Virus record (IMG/VR): IMGVR_UViG_3300032116_000260
Coordinates: 1 to 54,849 of that record
Strand: one strand, 5' to 3'
DNA from: a virus
DNA length: 54,849 nt
Below are positions 1 through 7,244 of the stretch, piece by piece. The position numbers were made by a program, and so were the translations under genes. Numbering within the stretch: the first letter of the stretch is position 1; the number at the start of each line of letters is the position of its first letter. Under the pieces are notes generated by a model that was not told where the DNA came from, did not search any database, and worked only from the letters and a program-made list of their open reading frames with translations.

Positions 1-53
1 TTTTTAAGTGATTCCGATACTACTGATGTTAAACTGTCTTTACTTTTAGCCAT
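1..53 (-). CDS. Partial unknown gene, 5' end only
   Basis: An ATG at 53-51 on the minus strand opens a frame that runs off the left edge of the window after 17 codons (MAKSKDSLTSVVSESLK). It begins 2 bases after the stop codon of the ssDNA-binding protein gene, so it is probably co-transcribed with it. The visible part is too short to identify. Neighbours in such phages are often recombination genes (UvsX/RecA-like), but nothing here proves that. Confidence 0.5.
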   Translation of the reverse strand, partial: MAKSKDSLTSVVSESLK

Positions 54-55
54 TA

Positions 56-880
56 TTAGTCGTTAAAAAGGTCATTAAATTTGTCTGCATTGCTTGTTTT
101 ACCAGTATTGTTTTCCAAAGCATAAGCCGGAGTAACTGGTTTGTTAATTTCAGCAATAAAATCATCCTCTTCATCCTTAGATGCGATTGGAGTTTCGGTT
201 GCAGCTGCTTCTTCTTCAGGATTCAACCATTTAGCCAAAATGTCTTTAAGTGCATCATAAGTATACTTACGATTAATAGACAAAATGTCAGGTTGTTCAT
301 CAAGTACCTTTTCTACCAACGCAGCATCTTCAGAGATGGAAGTTGATTTTACTTTAGGACGAAGAGCACATTTAATACCTTTTCTACCAGCAACTATATC
401 TTCAGTTGCTTCAACTGTAAAGTCACGACCGTCAGTGATGTCTGTAAAGTCACCATAATCATCATCAGCAGCGATACCGAGAAGTTGATCGTGTGTCAAT
501 TTACCAAATTCCCACAAACGAGCACCCATATGCTCTTCACCACGTACAATTACAGCAGCAAAGAAACGAGATTTAGGGCTAATTTTGTTTGCCAATTGCC
601 AATCTTCTTTATCAGATGATTTACGAAGTTGCTTTGCAAAATCAACAATCGGATCTGCTTCTTCCCAGTTAGTCAAAGACAAAATTGGTCCTTTAGCGAA
701 TCCATAATGGAATTGTACTTCGCGAATTGGCCATGCCTTATCAAACTTAGAAGGCAAAATGCGAATTTGGTGTTTGCCGGGCTTTGGTTTCCAGAAAATT
801 TTTGTGTAATCGATTTTTTCACGTTGTTGCCCTTTATTTTGAGCAGCGGCTAACTTCTGCTTTACGAGGTTTAAATCCAT
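56..880 (-). CDS. 32: Single-stranded DNA-binding protein, gp32-like
   Basis: 274 residues. The segment around residues 24-45 (DYTKIFWKPKPGKHQIRILP) is the typical start of the OB-fold core of T4 gp32-type proteins, followed by a conserved RFFAAVIVRG strand near residue 105. The last 60 residues are rich in Asp/Glu and end in an acidic tail (DKFNDLFND), the part that in gp32 recruits replication partners. The T4 zinc-binding cysteines are absent: only one Cys is visible. It coats ssDNA in replication, recombination and repair. The start is the ATG at 880, preceded by an A-rich leader (AAATAAAACAGTT) with no Shine-Dalgarno sequence, and 17 bases downstream of a promoter-like element shared with the polymerase gene. 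Confidence 0.85.
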   Translation of the reverse strand: MDLNLVKQKLAAAQNKGQQREKIDYTKIFWKPKPGKHQIRILPSKFDKAWPIREVQFHYGFAKGPILSLTNWEEADPIVDFAKQLRKSSDKEDWQLANKISPKSRFFAAVIVRGEEHMGARLWEFGKLTHDQLLGIAADDDYGDFTDITDGRDFTVEATEDIVAGRKGIKCALRPKVKSTSISEDAALVEKVLDEQPDILSINRKYTYDALKDILAKWLNPEEEAAATETPIASKDEEDDFIAEINKPVTPAYALENNTGKTSNADKFNDLFND

Positions 881-894
881 AACTGTTTTATTTA

Positions 895-909
895 GAATTA
901 AATATAAGA
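895..909 (-). promoter_or_regulatory. Promoter-like element of replication genes (copy 1)
   Basis: Sense strand TCTTATATTTAATTC, ending 14 bases before the gp32-like start codon. The same 15 bases occur at 3002-3016 ahead of the DNA polymerase gene at the same distance from the start. It differs from the ATATTTAT element found ahead of structural genes by ending in ATATTTAA. Its role as an early or middle promoter is inferred from position and repetition. Confidence 0.45.
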
Positions 910-930
910 ACCCTTATTTAGACCACCAAA

Positions 931-1269
931 CTAAGAGATAGTCAAACTAAAATTTCCTGTTCCTCTTAAATAATATGTTGTGCCTGTTACTGCTGAAGCA
1001 GGAGCAAATGTAAGTGCAGATGAGCCAGGAGGAACAACAACCGAGGCAATATACGAGGACGAAACAAAACCCATTGATGATGATACAACCCATGTTCCTA
1101 CAGTATTAGTAGGAGTAGAACCAGTATAAAAGCCATTTGGTTCTCTAACTGTTTCTAAAGTAAAGTAAGCAGAACCACCTGAGTTGGTAAATGCAAATGT
1201 TTTAGTACCAGATAAGTTTTCGCCTAATACGCCCTGTCCGGTCATTTGAGCTGCTGTATATGTTGCCAT
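931..1269 (-). CDS. Small beta-rich protein of unknown function
   Basis: 112 residues, rich in Gly, Ser and Thr, with alternating hydrophobic strands (TYYLRGTGNFSLTIS at the C-terminus) that suggest a small all-beta fold. No signal peptide, membrane segment or catalytic motif is seen. Its ATG overlaps the stop codon of the upstream gene by one base (TAATG), so the two are probably translationally coupled. The composition resembles the beta domains of phage fibre or head-decoration proteins, but I do not recognise the family. Confidence 0.6.
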   Translation of the reverse strand: MATYTAAQMTGQGVLGENLSGTKTFAFTNSGGSAYFTLETVREPNGFYTGSTPTNTVGTWVVSSSMGFVSSSYIASVVVPPGSSALTFAPASAVTGTTYYLRGTGNFSLTIS

Positions 1270-1685
1270 TATTTACCTAAATCTATAATTTTATGAATAG
1301 AAGTGTCTAATTTGCGTAATTCAGGACCGGTATTGAGTAATATACAATTTTTATAATCAGCCCAATTAACAATAAATCTAGTATCTAACATACCATTATT
1401 TAATGATCTAATCAATGCATTAAGGGCATTAATTGTATATAATGTATTTGATTCTTTTTTGCGATGCAACAATATAGTGTTAGGCAATGGAGTATCTGCA
1501 GTATTACCCATATCGATATTATATGTGCACATTAATTCTTTGCTTTGAGGTGACTCAAGTACAAATATTTTATTGTACAATATTGTATATCGACGGTTTA
1601 TGTCCGACAGCACAGTGTCTAGTTCGTCAGGTGTAGTAAATGTGCAGAATAGCTTGTTCAAATCGAAAAATATATTGTCTGTCAT
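1269..1685 (-). CDS. Unknown protein between polymerase and gp32-like genes
   Basis: 138 residues, mixed alpha/beta composition, no recognised motif. The gene starts 6 bases after the polymerase stop and ends overlapping the next ATG by one base, so it belongs to the polymerase operon. An ATATTTAT sequence overlaps its start codon (1684-1691), which is too close to act as its own promoter. Its place among replication genes suggests a role in DNA metabolism; this is context only. Confidence 0.6.
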   Translation of the reverse strand: MTDNIFFDLNKLFCTFTTPDELDTVLSDINRRYTILYNKIFVLESPQSKELMCTYNIDMGNTADTPLPNTILLHRKKESNTLYTINALNALIRSLNNGMLDTRFIVNWADYKNCILLNTGPELRKLDTSIHKIIDLGK

Positions 1686-1691
1686 AAATAT

Positions 1692-2987
1692 TTATATTTT
1701 AGTTAAACCATGGTATGATTTGCCTTGCTTGATGCTTATCGGATATTGCAACAGCTCTTTGATGGTAGTAAAAATTTCACCATCTTCTTTACTATAATCA
1801 AATAAAAACGCATCATAGGTATACAATACTATTTTGGTTTTTTTATCTTTTAAATAATCTAATACCAATTCGAGCAATTGAACATTAGTTAATGTTTCCG
1901 TGCTTTGGACCACATAATTAAATAATTTTTGTGGGTTTATATCCTCTAATTGGTCACGTATAAATATTTTATTTTCAGTAGTAATGACTCCACCATATTG
2001 AAATGTATCCCACAGATCATCAACATACATGGCTACTTCTTTAAAGAATGGCTTATCTTGATATTCGCTCCACACACCACCATATAACTGTTTAAATGTT
2101 AATTCTTTAGCTTCTTGTTGTGATACGCCGAGTAATTCACCTAAATAATCATATGTGTTTCTATCTTTAGGAAATTCAAATTTAACCATTTCACCTATCA
2201 AACGTGGATGATAACCCTGAAAATCGATTTCAACAAATTTATCATTTATTGGTCTATAACATTCACGTTCACCATTATCTTTATTTAATGCAGCAAAGTT
2301 GATACTATTACAGGTGTTAGAAGGGCGCGTAGTTGTATTGTATAAATTATATTGAGTGTATAATCTGCTCTTAGATAAGTTAAATTCGGGATATTGTATT
2401 TTATTTTGATAGTGGTTTATATAGCATTCTTTATCTACTTTAATGCCTTGTTTTTCAATTTGATAAAATATTTCAGTTGTTCTGAAGTTCTGGAATTGAA
2501 ATGCTGTGTTAGTTAGGGTGTATTTTTGTATTGTGGGTAATGTAGCAGCAAATATTTTTTCACATTCCTCATAATGTTTGCTAATTGGAATTAGACAATT
2601 AATATTAGATAGATTAATGTGGTGTCTATAATAATAATCAATACAATTATTACCTAGTGCTTCTGTTAAATTAACAAATTCAATTAAATGGGCATCAAAT
2701 AATTTATTGGGGTAAGGAAACCAATGCATTGCTTCCTTTTTATCTATCACCCATATTCTATCAGTGTTGTTTACTAACCAACCAAATAATTCATCTTTAT
2801 CCAGACTAAATGATTCAGTATGATCTAGGCACAGTATGTATCCTTTCTTATCATCAAGTGGTCTGATGTAGATAAGGCTTAAATCAGTAAGTGTAGGATG
2901 GAAGTTGTCGTTTTTAGGAATAAACCTAATAAAGCAATCTCCAAATTTAGATGGAAGTTGAGAGGGTTTCTCTATAACGTAAAACAT
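1692..2987 (-). CDS. Short family A DNA polymerase
   Basis: 431 residues. Klenow-type landmarks are readable. The TTRPSNTCNSINFAAL region (219-234) matches the segment before motif A. Motif A holds EIDFQGYHPRL with Asp255. Motif B (EAKELTFKQLYGG) has K294, F298 and Y302 in the exact spacing of Klenow K758/F762/Y766. Motif C (LYTYDAFLFD) has Asp392. The two metal-binding aspartates are kept, but the usual motif C HDE reads YDA, and the arginine four residues before the motif B lysine is Gln290. The first 190 residues resemble a degenerate 3'-5' exonuclease fold without its acidic residues (inference). T4 itself uses a family B polymerase. The start is ATG at 2987, 17 bases from a promoter-like element. 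Whether this is the replicative enzyme cannot be told from the window. Confidence 0.75.
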   Translation of the reverse strand: MFYVIEKPSQLPSKFGDCFIRFIPKNDNFHPTLTDLSLIYIRPLDDKKGYILCLDHTESFSLDKDELFGWLVNNTDRIWVIDKKEAMHWFPYPNKLFDAHLIEFVNLTEALGNNCIDYYYRHHINLSNINCLIPISKHYEECEKIFAATLPTIQKYTLTNTAFQFQNFRTTEIFYQIEKQGIKVDKECYINHYQNKIQYPEFNLSKSRLYTQYNLYNTTTRPSNTCNSINFAALNKDNGERECYRPINDKFVEIDFQGYHPRLIGEMVKFEFPKDRNTYDYLGELLGVSQQEAKELTFKQLYGGVWSEYQDKPFFKEVAMYVDDLWDTFQYGGVITTENKIFIRDQLEDINPQKLFNYVVQSTETLTNVQLLELVLDYLKDKKTKIVLYTYDAFLFDYSKEDGEIFTTIKELLQYPISIKQGKSYHGLTKI

Positions 2988-3001
2988 ATTTCATAACCTT
3001 T

Positions 3002-3016
3002 GAATTAAATATAAGA
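3002..3016 (-). promoter_or_regulatory. Promoter-like element of replication genes (copy 2)
   Basis: Identical over 15 bases to 895-909 (sense TCTTATATTTAATTC) and placed at the same distance from the start codon of the DNA polymerase. The repetition ahead of two replication genes and not ahead of structural genes suggests a temporal promoter class. Confidence 0.45.
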
Positions 3017-3037
3017 TAAAATCTTTGACTTACAAAT

Positions 3038-3559
3038 TTAATCTGGAGGGGGTTCACTTATAATAAAAGACTTTATGCCGGGCATTTGTTTCTCAGCATC
3101 GTCTAGACTTTTTTGATTTCCAAAATAACCTCCTTCAGGAAACTCAATACTAATTACTTGATAATAAGGATTATTTTGAAACTTATCAAAAGTATTTTTA
3201 TCAATTTCTCTTATTAATATGGGGTTAGAATTAATTTTTTTAGAAAAATATCTTATGCCTCCATTAATATTACTTTTATTAATAATAGAAGTAGGAATAC
3301 TATTATTTAATTTTACTTTACTTAAAGATCCATAAATAAATGTTTTTGGATCTGTTAGTAGAGGATTTATATCTGTACTGTTTGCTTTAACTAGTTTTGG
3401 AGCATTAGTATTAAATGTTTTTCCTGCAAAGTATTTTCCATTAAATTCATAATAGTATCCTTGATAATATTTGTAATTATAATCAAATACGAATTCATTA
3501 CCAGAGGTATATTTTGTTTCTATTATGTTTGATGGTATTCTCATATTAAAAAGGTGCAT
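3038..3559 (-). CDS. Unknown baseplate-associated protein
   Basis: 173 residues, rich in Asn, Lys, Tyr and Phe, ending in PPPD. It is the last gene of the baseplate run and overlaps the 3' end of the hub gene by 14 bases. A second in-frame ATG at 3544 (MRIPSN) would remove the overlap, leaving a one-base gap; neither start has a Shine-Dalgarno sequence, so the choice is open. No membrane segment or catalytic motif is visible. Context suggests a virion part or an accessory of the hub lysin. Confidence 0.6.
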   Translation of the reverse strand: MHLFNMRIPSNIIETKYTSGNEFVFDYNYKYYQGYYYEFNGKYFAGKTFNTNAPKLVKANSTDINPLLTDPKTFIYGSLSKVKLNNSIPTSIINKSNINGGIRYFSKKINSNPILIREIDKNTFDKFQNNPYYQVISIEFPEGGYFGNQKSLDDAEKQMPGIKSFIISEPPPD

Positions 3560-6500
3560 CGTTTATTTGAAAGTGCATCCAATCTTTTCCTAATTCTCTA
3601 CCAAAACTTTTCCATCCATACTTATACCAAATATCAATAAATTGTTTATATTCTGGTTTAGAGAATAGGGCTTTTCCTGTTGGGGTATTTAATCCGTTTT
3701 CGGCGGCATAAAAATCTATGGCAATTCCCCAAGAGTGAATCGAAGGATTACCAGGACAACATCTTTTATCTCTAGGATTATATAGACCGGAATATTGATC
3801 TAGTTTTAATTTTTTAATTTTATCTAAACCATAAGTCGCTAATATATCTTTAAGTACTTTTTCTAAACTATCTTTTACTAATTTATGTACTTTAAAACTA
3901 TTTACAGGAGTACTATCATAATATAAAGTATAAGGAAGAGTAAGAGTTACTAATTGGCTAGAATCACCAGGTTGGCCATATTTTGAAACTACACCAGATA
4001 AATTACTTCCTACTTTTAATTTAGATTTGTTTGCTTCAATTTTCATTGCATCTTGGGTTGTTATTTTTCCGTTATTAGGATTTATTTGTATTAATTCTGA
4101 GAAGCTAAGGGTTCCTTCAGGTTCATCTAATATTATTGTTTGGGCATCAATATTAGTTGTCCAATCATTGTTTTGAATTGAATGTCCAATACCTGTAATT
4201 GTATGTCCTAATTTTGATCCTAATGCATCTCCTTTATAGCCTCTAGGTAATAATTCTTCGGGAATTCTAAATAGGTGACCTATTACTAATCCTCCAATAC
4301 CATCCATTGTGACTGATAGCTTAGTAGGGATGATGGCTCTATTTTTGGCTTTTGATTTGGTTAGATTTTTAAAGAAATTAATTAAATCTTTTAATGAATT
4401 TTTATAATCACCTGCTTTATCAGCATCAAATTTACCATCAATAAACCAACCATATTCTTGGTCTCCAAAAAAATCATATAATGATTGTAGAGCATCAGCT
4501 ACATTTTGTGCTTGACTTTTAATTTTTTCAATATCAGGTTGATTTGGATCTATTGTTGGATCATCTTTTTTAGGAATAATTCTATCAACTAAACCTTTAT
4601 TAAAATCTAACATTGTATTATTATCAGTTGCCATTGCTCCACCTCCAACTTGAGCACCAATTGCTACCGTAGAAGATTGGTCAGGAAATATTTGAGATTC
4701 TAATTTGTATGATCTAACTGTAGATTTAGTGTTATGCATTTCTAACTGAAATAAGTTATCATATACCTCCTTTTTAGATTTAGCATCAACATAATTTACA
4801 TCTATAATATATGTTGTATCTCCTTTAATTGGGTCAATAAATAAATCAAAATTACTTACATTACCTGTTGCGGATGAAATTTCAGATAGAACACTTTTTA
4901 AAAAATTGTATAAATTAATATCTTTTTTTTCTTTAGTATCTAAAGCTTCTAAATTATTATCTAAAGCTAATCTAAATAAGAAATTTAAATTAACATATAT
5001 ATTTCCAATAATACCTAGTTCTGTATCCCAATTGTCTTGATAAAAATAGGGTCTAGAAATATTTTTTATATATTGTATATTTTCAATAGCTGTAGATTGG
5101 GATTTTTCTATTTCTTTTTTTTGCTTATCTAATTCTGCCTGTTGTTTAGCATCCTCAGCACGTTGAGCTGCTACAGGATCTGATTTGGTAGATTCAACAT
5201 TAGATCCAAAAGCTTCGTTAACTTGTTGTGTACTTAAATTAGTAAGACGACTAGTTGTTAAGAAACTAAATAATGAGGTACTACCTCCAACACCAGAAGC
5301 AGCTAATGATTTTCCTAATTTAGTATTATCAATATTATCTCCTTCATCAATAGCAACATTAATTAAATCTGTATATTGTGGCTTAACAACTTTATAACTA
5401 ACATCTTTTAACTTTTCGTAATGGCGTTTAGTTAACGCTTTAATTGTATCTGGATCTTGTTGGGTTACTCTTTCAAGATAATCTACAACTGCTTGTTTAT
5501 CTTTAATTTTTTTAGTAGGAATTGATATATAGTATAATTGGTCTAATACACTATCTAATTGGACATCACTTAATTTACTTGGAAATGTTATTAAATTATT
5601 AGATCCTGTTACATTTGATGGTATTATAGTATCTGGATTGACTTTAAATCCATTAGCCCAAACGGGATTTTTGATAATGCAAATTGTTGGATCTACAGAT
5701 AATTGAAGGGGATGAGCTGAGCAGAGTAAATAGCCGTCTCCAGTTAATGGGTTGGGTTTAGTATTGCCAATTGCATATTCTCTATCTAATACAGAGCATT
5801 TTAAAAATGCTTTTTTGCTATTAGAATCTACAAAAGTAACATAATTGTTGATTAAATTACATAAACCTTCTAAAGTAATATATACTTGTTCATCACTTGC
5901 TCCAATTTTTCCATTACTACTAGCCTCTCCTTGCCCTCCAGCAATGTTAAGAGTTTTTTTATATAAATCATAATAACTAGTAGTACCATCGGGGCGACCA
6001 TCAGCAATTACAAAATTGGCTCCTTCATCTTGTGTGCCTGGTTTTTTTAGGTTCATTATAGTAAATAATTCATAGAATAATCCTGCAAGGATATTTTTAG
6101 AATATATTTTCTTTATATCAGGAAAACTTGATATTGATATTCCTTCTACTCTAGGTGCTATCAATCCTTTTTTAGATATCTCAGATATATTATTAAACGG
6201 AGCATAATTTACCTTTAATGATTCTAATACTTCTCCTACTGATATTATAGTGGTGGTGCAATCATATCCTCCATCTTCGCGGGCAGACCAGCTATAATTT
6301 TTAATATATCCAAACATTGCATCATAATTACCACCATAGGTTTCAACAGCGGTTTTATATATGCTTTCAAATAACTGATCTTTAGTTGGTTTCTTATTTA
6401 TGATATCATTAGTAGAAAAATCTATATTGCTTTTTAATTTTTTATCACTACCTAAATAAGGTGCCCATCCCCATTCTATTAAAGCAGTATAGCCTGGGCG

Positions 6501-6926
6501 CATATATAGAAGTTCTAGGTCTTCTAGTTGTTTAATATCCCAAGCAACAAATTTAACTTCAACTTCTCTTAAAGAACCATATGCTGATTTGGGTTTTATG
6601 TCTACTCCTGTAATACCAGGCATGGGGCGAATACCCAATCTGTGGGGATTGCCATTAGGAGTAGCAATATCATATGAGGAATTTTTAGTCAAAACACCAG
6701 CTCTTAATTGGAGTTGATTTTCGTATAATACTCCTCCTTGTAATATATATTTTTTAGCTAGAGCCCCGTTATCTTCATTTACATCTACTGCAGAAGACAT
6801 TCTTACCCATGCATTGCGAGCATTAAAATATTGAATAGCATCAGGAGTACGTTCAAATATGGCTTCTTGCCTAGCCTTTAATTGATTTTGTATTTCAGGT
6901 TTAAACGTATCTTTAAATATAGACAT
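3546..6926 (-). CDS. Baseplate hub protein with M15-type peptidase domain
   Basis: 1126 residues. The C-terminal ~115 residues are a zinc peptidase of the VanY/endolysin (M15) type. SIHSWGIAIDF (1062-1072) gives the SxHxxGxAxD motif with zinc ligands His1064 and Asp1071, and DWMHFQ gives Asp1115 and the third ligand His1118. An Asp three residues before the last His, instead of Glu, is the pattern of L-alanyl-D-glutamate endopeptidases such as Ply500. The protein would cut cell-wall peptide cross-bridges during infection. The large N-terminal part (ARNAWVRMSSAVDVN..., ALIEWGWAPYL near residue 150) looks like a structural baseplate region, and residues ~580-620 are a charged coiled coil. It lies 4 bases after the LysM gene. 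Position next to gp53-like and tube-related genes supports a hub or tail-tip role comparable to T4 gp5, but with a different lytic domain. Confidence 0.75.
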   Translation of the reverse strand: MSIFKDTFKPEIQNQLKARQEAIFERTPDAIQYFNARNAWVRMSSAVDVNEDNGALAKKYILQGGVLYENQLQLRAGVLTKNSSYDIATPNGNPHRLGIRPMPGITGVDIKPKSAYGSLREVEVKFVAWDIKQLEDLELLYMRPGYTALIEWGWAPYLGSDKKLKSNIDFSTNDIINKKPTKDQLFESIYKTAVETYGGNYDAMFGYIKNYSWSAREDGGYDCTTTIISVGEVLESLKVNYAPFNNISEISKKGLIAPRVEGISISSFPDIKKIYSKNILAGLFYELFTIMNLKKPGTQDEGANFVIADGRPDGTTSYYDLYKKTLNIAGGQGEASSNGKIGASDEQVYITLEGLCNLINNYVTFVDSNSKKAFLKCSVLDREYAIGNTKPNPLTGDGYLLCSAHPLQLSVDPTICIIKNPVWANGFKVNPDTIIPSNVTGSNNLITFPSKLSDVQLDSVLDQLYYISIPTKKIKDKQAVVDYLERVTQQDPDTIKALTKRHYEKLKDVSYKVVKPQYTDLINVAIDEGDNIDNTKLGKSLAASGVGGSTSLFSFLTTSRLTNLSTQQVNEAFGSNVESTKSDPVAAQRAEDAKQQAELDKQKKEIEKSQSTAIENIQYIKNISRPYFYQDNWDTELGIIGNIYVNLNFLFRLALDNNLEALDTKEKKDINLYNFLKSVLSEISSATGNVSNFDLFIDPIKGDTTYIIDVNYVDAKSKKEVYDNLFQLEMHNTKSTVRSYKLESQIFPDQSSTVAIGAQVGGGAMATDNNTMLDFNKGLVDRIIPKKDDPTIDPNQPDIEKIKSQAQNVADALQSLYDFFGDQEYGWFIDGKFDADKAGDYKNSLKDLINFFKNLTKSKAKNRAIIPTKLSVTMDGIGGLVIGHLFRIPEELLPRGYKGDALGSKLGHTITGIGHSIQNNDWTTNIDAQTIILDEPEGTLSFSELIQINPNNGKITTQDAMKIEANKSKLKVGSNLSGVVSKYGQPGDSSQLVTLTLPYTLYYDSTPVNSFKVHKLVKDSLEKVLKDILATYGLDKIKKLKLDQYSGLYNPRDKRCCPGNPSIHSWGIAIDFYAAENGLNTPTGKALFSKPEYKQFIDIWYKYGWKSFGRELGKDWMHFQINDAPF

Positions 6927-6930
6927 AACA

Positions 6931-7233
6931 TTATCTTGCTTTATTGAACTGTTTAAATAAATTTAAAACACTATTTAAATCAGTAGGTATTCTTAATTGA
7001 GCACCAGGTGTAGGATATAAGGCTCCTTTAGTAGCATTATTATTTGCTGCTGCTATTACCCACCATAAAGTAGCATCTCGATAATAGCTATATGCTAATG
7101 AGTCTAGTCTATCACCTACAGTAGTAATAACATACACATCAGATTCTGATAAAGGAATGTTTGGGTAAAACTTTCCTTTATAGTATGGTCTGTAGTTTTT
7201 AGTTAATATAGTTGAATTTTCGTAGCGATCCAT
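6931..7233 (-). CDS. 53: LysM-like baseplate protein, gp53-like
   Basis: 100 residues. The segment VYVITTVGDRLDSLAYSYYR followed by LWWVIAAANN is a LysM-type fold as found in T4 gp53 and in P2 gpX-type tail proteins, and the C-terminal GAQLRIP completes the motif. In T4-like virions gp53 is a baseplate wedge subunit. The gene sits between two large baseplate genes with gaps of 4 and 11 bases. The gp53 name rests on domain and context, not on full-length similarity. Confidence 0.65.
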   Translation of the reverse strand: MDRYENSTILTKNYRPYYKGKFYPNIPLSESDVYVITTVGDRLDSLAYSYYRDATLWWVIAAANNNATKGALYPTPGAQLRIPTDLNSVLNLFKQFNKAR

Positions 7234-7244
7234 TTTAATTTATT

